DNA of 64,000 nucleotides, taken from NCBI GenBank assembly GCA_028571685.1, contig CM053141.1, positions 54,992,333 through 55,056,332 on the forward strand. Reading direction: 5' to 3'. Positions 27,301 through 39,300 of the stretch are shown here, piece by piece. Below the pieces are notes generated by a model. It had not been told where the DNA came from and did no database searches. It saw only the letters and a list, made by a program, of their open reading frames with translations. This DNA is from Heterohyrax brucei. Taxonomy: Eukaryota > Chordata > Mammalia > Hyracoidea > Procaviidae. Within the stretch, counting starts at the first letter, position 1, and each line of letters starts with the position of its first letter. The translations under genes and the position numbers were made by a program.

Positions 27301-30300
27301 TATAAAGAAGTCATGAGTTAGTGATGATTGGCTTTTGGTTTTTCTTTTTCAGTAACTTTCTAAAATTCTTTTCAACAGTGAAAGCCACGAAGAAAATAAG
27401 GTGGATAATTTGGTCACCTTCAAGATTCCTCTGCTGTACAATGCCGAAATTCACCTCACCAGGTAGGTAGATGGTGTTTAACCACTTGGCCACTCTAGTA
27501 GGTAACACATTTGGCTCATGATTACAGACCCCCTCTACATGCTCATTTTTGGAGTCCCTTAACAAACAGTTAAGGCTGTCAGCCACTAATCAAAAGGTCC
27601 AGGTTCAAATCCTCTTAGAGACGCCTTGGAAGAAAGGCCTCGCGATCCGAAAACTTAGCCGTTGAGAATCCAGTGGAGCACAGTGCAGCTGCAGCACACG
27701 TGGGGTCATCATGAAACAGACTCGACTCTATGGCAACTGGATTATATGCTCATTCTTCAGAGATGTGTGTTAAAAAATATTTTCCCATGTCAAGCAAAAC
27801 AGGTGTCCACAAACACATTGACCCAGAGGGACCCACTGAGCAACTCTTTAGTTTCTTGACTGAGGGCAGCATTAGAAAGGCAGAGAAATAACCCATCTGT
27901 TGCATTTGGCCGGGAAACTAGGTGCTTAGGGGACCTGAAGCCCTTCTCAAGAGTGAAACAGAACTGGTAGGGCCCTAGAGTATCCATGACTTTCTTCTTG
28001 CTGTCTACTCCCTACTGTCCACCTGAGATCTTCAGCAGTGTCCCCCAAGCACCATGCTTTGCATATAGTGTGGTCACAAACATACGGAATTTAGTCCCAG
28101 AAAATTAGTTTCTGGGTAGAAAATTTCTGACATAATAGAATGGATTTTTCTTCCTGTCAGAATAAAATTAGGAATTTTCCAAAGATGGTCATCCATGAAG
28201 AAACACCTCACTCCCTTTTCTTGCCTGCCCAAAGCAAGGAAATCAGAAGGCTGTGCCAGAAACAGTGCTGGTTGATAGCAGCTGTGTTAGAATTGTTCAC
28301 AGAGATGGTGGCTTGGGAAATGAGTAACAGACAAGTGGCACACCTGCTAATATGTTGCTGTCATTCCCTTAACTCACATTGACAGGTTAAGTGGATTCAG
28401 GAGGCACAGGTGCAAGGCACTAGGTGATCCCCATCTCCAGGCCTAGGAGGAGCCAGCGTTCCCTACCTGCTAATAGAGCAGTTTCTGGCCCAAGTCTGTG
28501 ATCTCTGATAAACATGCAGGGAAATGTTCCTAGAAGCTGGGCTGGGAACCATGATGCCTGACAGCAGAACTCCCACGCCATCAGCCCAGCCCCGAAATTC
28601 ACAGAATGTGTAGATCCTCTAATAGATGATGGGGTAAAAACAAAAAAAGAACGTATGCCATCATGTCTAGGGCCTGAGACACATGAGCAAGGAAGAAAAG
28701 AAGGCGTTTGTGTTGAGTTACTTGCAAACAGCACCAACAGAAACAAAATGCAGCCCAGACTACTTTCCTGAAAAGTTAACCAGTAACTGCAGATTACAAA
28801 GGACTCTCAGTTGCTACAATAAGTGATTAAAGACAAATTTACCCCGGATTATTTTTGACTCCTTACTTCCAATGGCTTCTTCCTCATCCCAAACATTTTG
28901 TTGTAATGTAGCCTTTTTATGATTGCACCACCCTGCCATAGTAATTTTCTCAAATATTTTAACATGGCATAAATATTAAATTTGGAACTTCATTTTTATT
29001 AATAACTATGTATTTTTGTGACAGTAACTTCCATTCTAAGGCATTCTAATGTCAAATAAAATTTTTAATAAACACTTTGGTAACTTTTTTTTTTTAGTAC
29101 TATACAATTATTGAGTACATCCCTAAGTAACCACCTTGATACTGTGTAAGGATGCAATTACGTTGTGCAAGTATGACGTGTGGAAATTGATCACAATAGT
29201 AGAATTATTTCTGAAGCAAAATTCCTTTGAGTATAGGTAACTGCTACTGTCTGAAAATACTGGCCAACTAACCGAAAGAAAAAAGGTCATTGTCTCTTTA
29301 AAATGCAAACAAAATGTACAAAGGCAGAATATATTGACCAATGTAGAAACTGGCCCTACTTGGTAGCTCTTAGTCCCCTAGTACTGCCACAACACAAATA
29401 CCACAAGTAGGTGTCTCTGAAATTAGAAATTTTTATTCTCACTTACATTTATGCCATGTTAAAATATCTGAAAAAATTACTGTGGTAGGGTGGTACAGTT
29501 CAGAAGGGGTCTTAGTCATCTAGTACAGCTATAACAGAGATGCCATAAGTGAATGGCTTTTTAAAAGAGGATTTTATTTTCTCACAGTCTAGTAAATCCA
29601 AAGTCCAAATTCTGGGTGTCAGCTCCAAGGCAAGGCTTTCTCTGCTGGCTCTGGAGGAAGGTCCTGGTTGTCAGTCTTTCTCTAGACTGGAAGCCTCAGA
29701 TAAGTAGGGACCCAAGTCCTCACCCAAGGATGCATCAGCTCCTGCACTGCTTCTTGGTGGCATGAGGTCCCCAACTCTCTGCTTGCTTCCTTTCCTTCAT
29801 AGCTCAAAAGACTTCTTCAAGGCACAATACAGTCCCACACATTGAGCCCTACCCCACTGTCATGAACTGTATTGTGTCCCCTCAAAAAAATGTATGTATT
29901 GATTTGACTTGGCTATGAGTCCCAGTGTGGTGCCACTCCTTCCCTGGGTGGTGAATCCTGCCTCTGTGCAGCTGATGAGGGAAAATGGACAGCAGTTGTG
30001 TTGGTGAGGCAGGACCCAGGCTGCCAGCTGTGGGGTATAAGGAAGAGAAGTGAGCAGAGTAAGTTGGGAACTTCCGACCACCAAGAAGCAGCTTGGAGAG
30101 CAGAGCATATCCTTTGAACCTGAGGCTCCTGTGCCGAGATCCTCTCATTGGACTTGGGCTCAACCTAGTGTACTATGATAATTTCTCTTACTGAATGGAC
30201 TTGTAACTCATAAATGGATTTGTGCTTACTGGACTGTCTCAATCAAGTTTCTCTTGACGAAACCATCCACTCAAGGCATTTTCTGTTAGAGCAGTACCAG

Positions 30301-33300
30301 GTGATTGAAACACCCACCAACCCAACTGCCGCTCTTCCCCCCTCATTAACATAGTACAGGCAGGGTTTACAACATAAAGGAACATCACGCAATACTGGGA
30401 ACCACGGCCTCACCCAACTGCACACAGTTTTGGGGGGAACACAATTCAATCCATGACATTCCACCCTTTAGTCTCTAAAAAGTCACAACCTTGGACTATT
30501 TAAAGCATATTCACCCTATCATAGCAAAAGTCTTAAAATCTAAATCCCAAATCCAGAAATTCCTCTTCAGCTGTAACATCTACAAGCCAAGTTATCTGCT
30601 TTCAAAATACAGTGGCAGAAAAAGCAGGCACAAGCTAGACACTTACATTACAAATGGGAGAAACTGCAGGGAAAAAATGTAAACAGGCAGCAAGCCAGTT
30701 AACAGAAGACATTACATTGGCTCTCAGGCTTTGCAAATAATCTTCCATTTTCTGAGACATTTTACACAATGACCCTGACCTCTAGACTCTAGGTATTGAC
30801 CACACAGTTGGGATTCTGAATGGAGACCCCTCAGCTTTAGTGCATCATTTTTCTAGTCCATCTGAGTGTCAGTGCCACCCTTAGAAACTCCAGGGGCCAT
30901 AGCTCCACACTGAGAAACCCCTGAGGTCATGGTCCTGACTTCTGAGACGAAGGCAGCTCAGCTTCTCATCTCTTCAGCTTATGTTTCTGTGGCCTCATGG
31001 CCCAGGCCTCAAGCCCACATCTGTGCTGCTGCTCCACCAATTTAAGTCCCTGAGGCATCTCACCTTGTCAGGAAGCCTCCTACACGGTCACTTAGCTCTC
31101 TCATTCTGTGGGTCAGCAAGCCTAGCTCCAGCGATTACTGCCTGGCAGCACCCCACTCCTTCTCACAGACACTCACCTCTCTCCTCAGTGGTTCGGCTCC
31201 AGCACTGTCTCGCCCTGGGCTGGTTCTGGTGCTGCCCGCGTGCTGTTGCTTGTTCTCTGCTGCTTATTTTTCACCATCTGTGCCTTCTTTGGTATCAACA
31301 GTTTTCCTTAATTCCTTCTGAGTCTTCCTTCCATTCACTGTTTCAAAACCACTTCTACATTTTAGTTACTTGTTACAGCAGCACCCCACTCTCAGTATCA
31401 AATTCTCTTTTAGTCAACTAGTGCTGCTATAACAGAGATTCCAAAGATGGTTAGCTTTAAAAAGAGAACTTTTATTTGTCACTATCCAGTAAGCTAAAGG
31501 TCCAAATTCAGGATGTCAGCTCCACAGGAAAGCTTTGTCTGCTGTCTCTGGAGGAAGATAACTTGTCATCAGTCTTTCCCTGAAGTCTGGAAGTGAGTGA
31601 ACAGAGGACAGGGTTTCCAGTTGCACTGCACCCCAAGTAGTCCTCTAGGATTTCTCTTACCTGGCATGCCTTCACTTGTAGACCCTAGTTGACAACCTCA
31701 CGCAAAGAGGTCAAGAGCGGTCCAGTGCCTCCAGGGCTAGTGTGATAAAACCTATGTATCAGCCACCTTAAAGGTAGTCTCTGTAGTGGTGTAGATACTT
31801 GTAAACCAGACTTAAAGCCATGATTAGAAAAAAAATAGAGTAATAAGAAAAAACATTCCTCATTTCAGAGGCATCTGGTAATGAATACTTCAGAACTAAT
31901 CCCCAGTACCCCATCGTGTATCAGCCATGCTGAGTGTAAAGCCCTCTAGCCTGTAAAGGACACGTGGTAAACTATTCATCCAATCACTTGTGTGAACTAC
32001 CAGTCAGCATAACAAAAGGGGTTCCACTATCATTTCTAAAGTGATAGATTTGTACTTGTTTTAGAAACTTGACAGCTGACAAATATATAACAAAGAATTT
32101 CAGCAGAAAAACAGTGAAAGGCTATGTTTTGAAAGGAATTTATTTTAGCCTTAGAAATGTGTACTAGACCACAAGCCTGTGATGAACACTTGTTTTCATT
32201 TATATCTTTTGTATCTAAATGGAAACTATTTGTCATGGATTGTACTGTGTCCCCCCCAAAATGTATGTGTTGATTTGACTCAGCTATGAGTCCCAATATG
32301 GTGCCATTCCTCCCATGTGTTGTGAATCCTGCCTCTGTACTGTTAATGAGGGAGAACGGACAGCAGTTGTGCTGGTGAGGCAGGACTCAAGCTGCCAGCT
32401 TGTGGGGTATAAGCAAGAGAAGTGAGCAGAGTAAGTTGGGAAACCTCATCCCACCAAAAGAGCATCACTGAGAACAGAGCACGTCCTTTGGACCTGAGAT
32501 TCCTGTGCTGAGATGCTCTCATTGAATTTTGTCTCACCCTAATGGACTGTGATAATTCCTCTTGTTGAATGGACTTGTAACTCATAAATGGATTTGCAGC
32601 TCACTGGACTGTGAAAACCCTGGTGGCATACTGGTTAAATGCTACAGCTGCTAACCAAAAGGTCAGCAGTTCAAATCTGCCAGGCACTCCTTGGAAACTC
32701 TCTTGGGAAGTTCTGCTCTGTCTATAAGGTTGCTATGAGGCAGAATTGACTCGATGGCAGTGGGTTTTTTATGGGACTGTGACAATAAAGTTTCTCTTCA
32801 TGAAACCACCCACTTGTGGTATTTTCTGTTTGGAGCAGTATCAGATGACTGAAACACTATTTCACTTGTAATCTAAGATAGAAGACATTTATATAAAAGA
32901 AATGTCACATTGCAGGCCAAGCCAAGTGCAGGAGCTACAGCAAAACTAACGTTATTTGCGTTTACATCTCCCAACAGATCTACCAGCATCAATTTTTACG
33001 AAGTTTCTTCAGATGGTAAAGTTCCTTCTATCATGAATGGTTTTGAAGATGTTGGTCCAGAATTCATCTTCTCCCTTAAGGTTAGTAACTCTATTATAAG
33101 GATGGGAAATCAGAAGGAAGGGCAAAGAAGAAGAAAAAATGAGTCTGGAAAAGGGAAAAATAAAAGATGTCAAAATATACCAGCAGTTCTCAAACTTGAG
33201 AAAACACAGGTTCTTATCCTCAGAAGTTCTGATTCTGTAGACTCGGGTTAGGACTAATAAGCTGTGCAAGTGTAGCGAGTTCTCAGTTGATGCTGATGTT

Positions 33301-36300
33301 GCTGGCGCAGTTTCCATACTTCTATAACCATCGAGATAGACCAGAAATAAACAAACAACTGGGCTTTGTACAGAGTCATGTACTCTGGGTAAAGAGTAGT
33401 TGTTAAATTTGGACAGCAAGTGTTCAACATTAATCCACAGAGCATTAGTATAATGTTACTACAAAACCCTAGTGGCATAGTGGTTAAGTGCTATGACCAC
33501 TAACCAAAAGTTTGTCAGTTGGTGTCTGCCAGGTACTTCTTGAAAACCCTATGGGGCAATTGTACTGTGTCCTACAGGGTCACTATGAATTGGAATCAGC
33601 TCAGTGGCAATGGGTTTGATTTTGGTTTGGTTTGTGGGTCAAAGTCTTTGGACTTTTTGTTATGATAATGTGCCAGATTCAAAAGTTCTTAGTGAAGACC
33701 ATTTGGAGCTGAGCGTAGACCAGGTTCTGTTCTAAGGATGTGATCAATAGCTGTTTGTTCAGAGTAAGCAGGACAGGAATGAGCAAACATACTTTTTAGC
33801 CAATCTAAGATAGAAGACATTTATATAAAAGAAATGTCACATTGCAGGCCAAGCCAAGTGCAGGAGCTACAGCAAAACTAATGTTATTTGCGTTTACATC
33901 TCCCAACAGATCTACCAGCATCAATTTTATCAGCCAAGGTTTCCCAAAATTAGACTTCTGTCCCGGGTTGTGATTTTATCATCAGTCACATCAAGTGTGA
34001 TGTGACTACACTTTGCACCATGGAAAATGAATGCCAAATCCTCTCTCTCCCAGGGTAAATGCACTAACAGGACAGGCAGACCTACATGCTAAACAGTAGG
34101 TACAGAGAACAAGCAAAGAAATGGGACAATAAAAGTGGAAGGCCTTGGTGGGCAGTGGACACTTCACTGTACTTGTATAGAGTAAGTGACCATCTCCTGG
34201 TGGCTATTCTAGATTTACGAGCATCAGGAGCATTCCTTCTCCTTTACCCAACTAAGAATGCTTAACAGAGTTGTGGGTTCCCTCAGGGGGCAATCATCTC
34301 CCCCTAAGTCTCCTACTTTATTTTGTGTCCATTAGGGACTAGGGAGACTGTGAGAGAGATTATAGCACAACCGTGTACCCTATACTTATATTGGTCTTAT
34401 AATTAGTACATCATTTTTATCTTAGAGACGACTCCTGTTTGGGAAGTTTACCATTTGTATACGCCAAGTGCCAGATATTTATTTTGTGTAATCTTGCTAG
34501 GCAATGCCTAAAAACATTTTTAAATCAATCTCTATTGGCTATTAGTGCCAGTACCACTGCTGTTAAGTAGATTACGACTCATAGCAGCCCTACAGATCAG
34601 TGTGGAAGTGCCCCGTAGTTTCCAAGGAGCGCCTGGTGGATTTGAACTGCCGACCTTTTGGTTAGCAGCCATAGCACTTAACCACAGGGTTACCAGGGTT
34701 TGCTATTGGCTGTTAGTGAGCAATTATTCATCTTAAGATTTTTATCAGTTATATAAAGCAAAATCAATTTGTGACAGAATGACTTTAATATGAGAGCACT
34801 ATAATAAATGAATAAAAAAAGAATTCACCTCCCACTCTAGGTCAATATCATGTCATTTTGTACCTTTCCTTCTCGTCCTTTACGTGGTTGCAACTCTGGA
34901 ATTTTGCAATTTAAAAAAAATCTTTAAAAGAATCTTAATCTGTGATGTAAATATAAAATTTATAGTATTTATATAAATATAAAATTTATACTATATAGTA
35001 GTTTATAGTATTTGGCAGTGACATCCTTTACTGAGTTATTTTAATCACTGAGTAGCAATACAATAGCATTATTTTATCTTTTAATGCTTTACTTATTTTT
35101 ATGTAACAAGTATTACTAAGAAGTATAGTGTGTGTCAGCAATTATAGCATATGCTTTATATGTATTAACTCATTTAACCCCCACATAGTTCAGAGGTCAG
35201 TACTATTGTTTTTCCTCTGAGTGACAGTTTAAATATTTAACTGGTAGCAGGGCATGAAACCCTGGTGATGTACTAGCTAAGAGCTATGGCTGCTAATCAA
35301 AAGAGCGGCTATTCAAATCCAGCAGGCACTCCTTAAAACCCCAAGGGGCAGTTCTAGTATCTCTTTTAGGGGACTGTGAGTCAGAATCGACTCAAAGACA
35401 ATGAGTTTGTTTTTGGTTTGGGGTTTTAGTAGGGCATAAGTGCCAGCCAATTAAAACAGGAACTTATCAGTGAGAACAGATGCTGACCAGTGCAGTGTAC
35501 CAGTGCGTACTTGAGTTTCTGGTTATCCTGACTTTTCAAATGAAAGAATTAAAGCATAGAGAAGTAGCTTTACTTGCCCAAGCAACGCATCTAGGCAATG
35601 ACAGAGTGGGTCTCCAGCCCATCAGCCCAACTCCACCAATGGTGTGTTTTAACACTGTGCTCTACTGCATCTTTTGCATTACAAATTATGTAACAGTTAA
35701 TATTGTAAATGTTGAGATTTTCCCATTAAGAGGTGAAACATAGAGACCCAAAATGTGTCTGTACAATAATAAGCTTCATTTTCGTATAGAATAAGTCTTA
35801 CTACTTTATAGTTGCCCCTCATCTACATAGAGGTTCTCGATCATTCCTCTGCATCGTGTGTAGTGTCATATATCAATAACCAGAACATTTTATTGCCTAC
35901 ATAGGTAACAACAGGAAGTGTTCCAGTCAGCATGGCATATGTGACCATTCACATCCCTCAATATACCAAAGAAAAAAACCCACTGATGTACCTGATTGGG
36001 GTGCAGACAGACCAGGTAAAGAGAACAGAATTGTTGGTAAAAAATGCACACTTTTAATAGGGAAAATAACCCACAAGTTTGAGGTGATCATGTCTAACAT
36101 TTTATAGGTGGGAAAGTACCTTACATTTCACTGGCAGTTAATTTCATATCAGAAGCATCCCATAGTTGTAAGAAAACAAATGCCTGAGTGTAGGGACTTA
36201 CTGATGATGGAAATGATTCCAAAATCCCCATTTTGGCCAGGTGAGGATCTGACTTTGTCAGGACTCTGTTAAGAAAGAAGTTAGTTGTCTAGAAAGTGTA

Positions 36301-39300
36301 AGGCTGAATCCACAGTGGGAGAGTAGCAGGCACGCATATCTGCAATTGGAAGCTGGCTTATAGTTCAGTAGTATTCAAATCTGGCTGTGCATTCAAATCA
36401 TTTGCTCATTTTTAAACATGAGTGATGCCCAGATCCACCCCTAGGCAATTAAATCAGAATCTCTAGGGATAGGATTCCAGCATTGGTAATTTTCTTTAAA
36501 AGCTGTTCCAGGTGGTCTTAATCTGCAGCTGGGTTGGCAGGTACTGTGCTTAATAAGCTCTTGACATTGGCTTAGCCTTAGTCTAGCACCTAGCTAGTTC
36601 TAGAGTAGTATTAGTCCTATAGCGTACATAAATAACTCCAAGATATCAAAACTGTAAAAGGGTCCACAAAAAAAAAACCTGAATTAAAGTTCCTCTCAGT
36701 ATATTGTCATTGCAAGTTTGTCTCATGACCATTCCAGTTTTGCCTTTGATGGCTTATATGAATCAGAATGTAGACAATTCATGCTCAAATCTAGGTTACT
36801 GGAATTATTACTTGTATCAGCAGCACCCCATCAGATTATGTCAAGGTGATTTCAGTGCTTCCAGATTTGGCAGCGACAAGAAGTGTGGCCCTGTCAGTGT
36901 AGTAGAAGCCTAACAGCCCCTCCCCTGCCCTAACTGGTGACAGTACGATTTTATCACACATTGAAAGGAATGTCCTAAATCCTTTTGTTTTTTAAGACCA
37001 ATTTGGTGTCCTTCTTTGTAGGCTGGTAACATCGGTTGTAATGCAGAAATAAATCCACTGAAAATAGGACAAGCATCTCCTCCTGTATCTTTCAAGAGTG
37101 AAAATTTCCGGCACATCAAAGAATTGGTGAGGATGGGTTAACATGGTGAAGGTTCCTTCAGTGATTCACTGTTTTATCTGGAAATCAAGCCACTTCTTGC
37201 CTTCTACCTCTTCATACCACACAGTCGATTCCGACTGAGGGTGACCCATGTGTGTCGGAGCGCTGTGCTCCATAAAGCTTTCAGTGGCTGATATTCTAGA
37301 AGTAGAACAACCTTTCTTATACGGTGTCTCTGAGTGGACCTGAACGACCAACCTTTTTCAACTAGCAGCTGAGCGTGTTAACCATCTACCTAACCATTGT
37401 GCCTTTGATGGTTTGTTTGAATCAAATTTTAGACAACATGTGCTCAAATCTAGGTGAATGGAATTCTTACTTACACTGTTGTTATAAAATGTGTGTCCCA
37501 AAGTTCATGAAATCAAAAAGGACTCCATGAAGTTATTCTTCCTGTGTTTCTGTTTGAGATTGTTTAGAAACAGTCTCACAGAGCTGTGAGGGGGCTGGGC
37601 CACGTGCGGGGGGCGCTGTGAGGGGGCTGGGCCACGTGCGGGGGCGCTGAGGGGGCTGGGCCACGTGCGGGAGGGGCGCTATGAGGGGGCTGGGCCACGT
37701 GCGGGGGGCTCTGTGAGGGGGCTGGGCCACGTGCGGGGGGGGGGCGCTGTGAGGGGGCTGGGCCACGTGCGCGGGGGGGGTCCTGTGAGGGGTCTGGGCC
37801 ACGTGCGGGGGCGCTGAGGGGGCTGGGCCACGTGCGGGGGGCTCTGTGAGGGGGCTGGGCCACGTGCGGGGGGGGGTCGCTGTGAGGGGGCTGGGCCACG
37901 TGAGGGAGGGGCGCTGTGAGGGGGCTGGGCCACGTGCGGGGGGCTCTGTGAGGGGTCTGGGCCACGTGCGGGGGCGCTGAGGGGGCTGGGCCACGTGCGG
38001 GGGGCGCTGTGAGGGTGCTGGGCCACGTGAGGGAGGGGCGCTGTGAGGGGGCTGGGCCACGTGCGGGGGGCTCTGTGAGGGGGCTGGGCCACGTGCGGGG
38101 GGCTCTGTGAGGGGGCTGGGCCACGTGCGGGGGGCTCTGTGAGGGGGCTGGGCCACGTGCGGGGGGGGGCGCTGTGAGGGGGCTGGGCCACGTGCGCGGG
38201 GGGGGGGGTCCTGTGAGGGGTCTGGGCCACGTGCGGGGGGTCCTGTGAGGGGTCTGGGCCACTTGCGGGGCGCGCTGTGAGGGGGCTGGGCCACGTGCGG
38301 GGGGGGCGCTGTGAGGGGGCTGGGCCACGTGCGGGGGGGGGCCCCTGTGAGGGGGCTGGGCCACGTGCGGGGGGCCCTGTGAGGGGGCTGGGCCACGTGC
38401 ATGGGGGCGCTGTGAGGGGGCTGGGCCACGTGCGGGGGGCGCTGTGACGGGGCTGGGCCACGTGTGGGGGGGTGCTGTGAGGGGGCTGGGTCCCGTGTGG
38501 GGGGGCGCTGTGAGGGGGCTGGGTCCCGTGCGGGGGGCGCTATGAGGGGGCTGGGTCATGTGCTTTGGAGATGAAGCCCTTTACACGCTTTTGCTTATCA
38601 TCATGTTTTTTATTCAGCTGCTAAATGTGCCTCACTGGCCACCCTTCTCCTTATTTTAGTATTTTATGATCTTTTTCTCTTCATTGATATACTCTTTTCT
38701 TTGGGAAAGAGATTAGTGTAGCATCTAGCATGATGCATGGCACACTGTAAGTATTCAAATAAGTAAGCGTTCAACAAACAACAAACCTTCAACAGACCAC
38801 AGCTGTCCTTCTGTGACCACTACTGAAATTCTACTGATCTATTTTTATTGTTTTTGCTTTATTTTGTGAAGGATGGGGAAGAAAACAAAAATGCTTTTAA
38901 AGTAACTGTGGTGTCAGTGTGGCTTAAATTTAAATAATTGTATGTAAACATGTCCAATAAAAACTCAACTCAGGGTATGTCAAGATATTATAGTTCTCAG
39001 GATTTTCATTATTTTTTAATATGTTTTATTGGTGTGATAAAAATAGCAACCGTTGTTGTGAAGAAGGCAAGCAATGCAAAGAGCCTGCAGAGAAGAAACT
39101 AAAATTCCCCAGAAATATTAAAAACTCTCCACTCTTAAAATTTAATGAACATTCTTCTCTGTATCTTTAAACATTTTATATGTATATATATATACATTTG
39201 TTGTTTTTAAGGGAAAAAAACCACCATTAAATCAATTACATTTACATTCAGAGTAGAACGGTGATTCATTGGGCTTTCACTTGCTGATTTTTCATAAGTC

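Noticed and set aside
30981-31421. 146-codon plus-strand open frame
   Set aside because: It falls in the antisense internal region of the MaLR-like element and reads against its coding direction; no known protein resembles it.
33910-33928. A new ITGA2 exon at the duplicated acceptor
   Set aside because: Only 19 bp of coding sequence is copied and no good donor follows at a normal exon distance, so I list it as a decoy acceptor and not as an exon.
37533-38559. Three overlapping 260-327 codon proline-rich open frames on the minus strand
   Set aside because: They are frames through the minisatellite. The unit contains no stop in any minus frame and its length is not a multiple of three, so all frames stay open. 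The peptides only repeat the unit, and there is no start context or family match.
37588-38563. CRISPR-like array of regular repeats
   Set aside because: There are no unique spacers. The whole unit is repeated in tandem, with only G-run length changes, in a mammalian intron.
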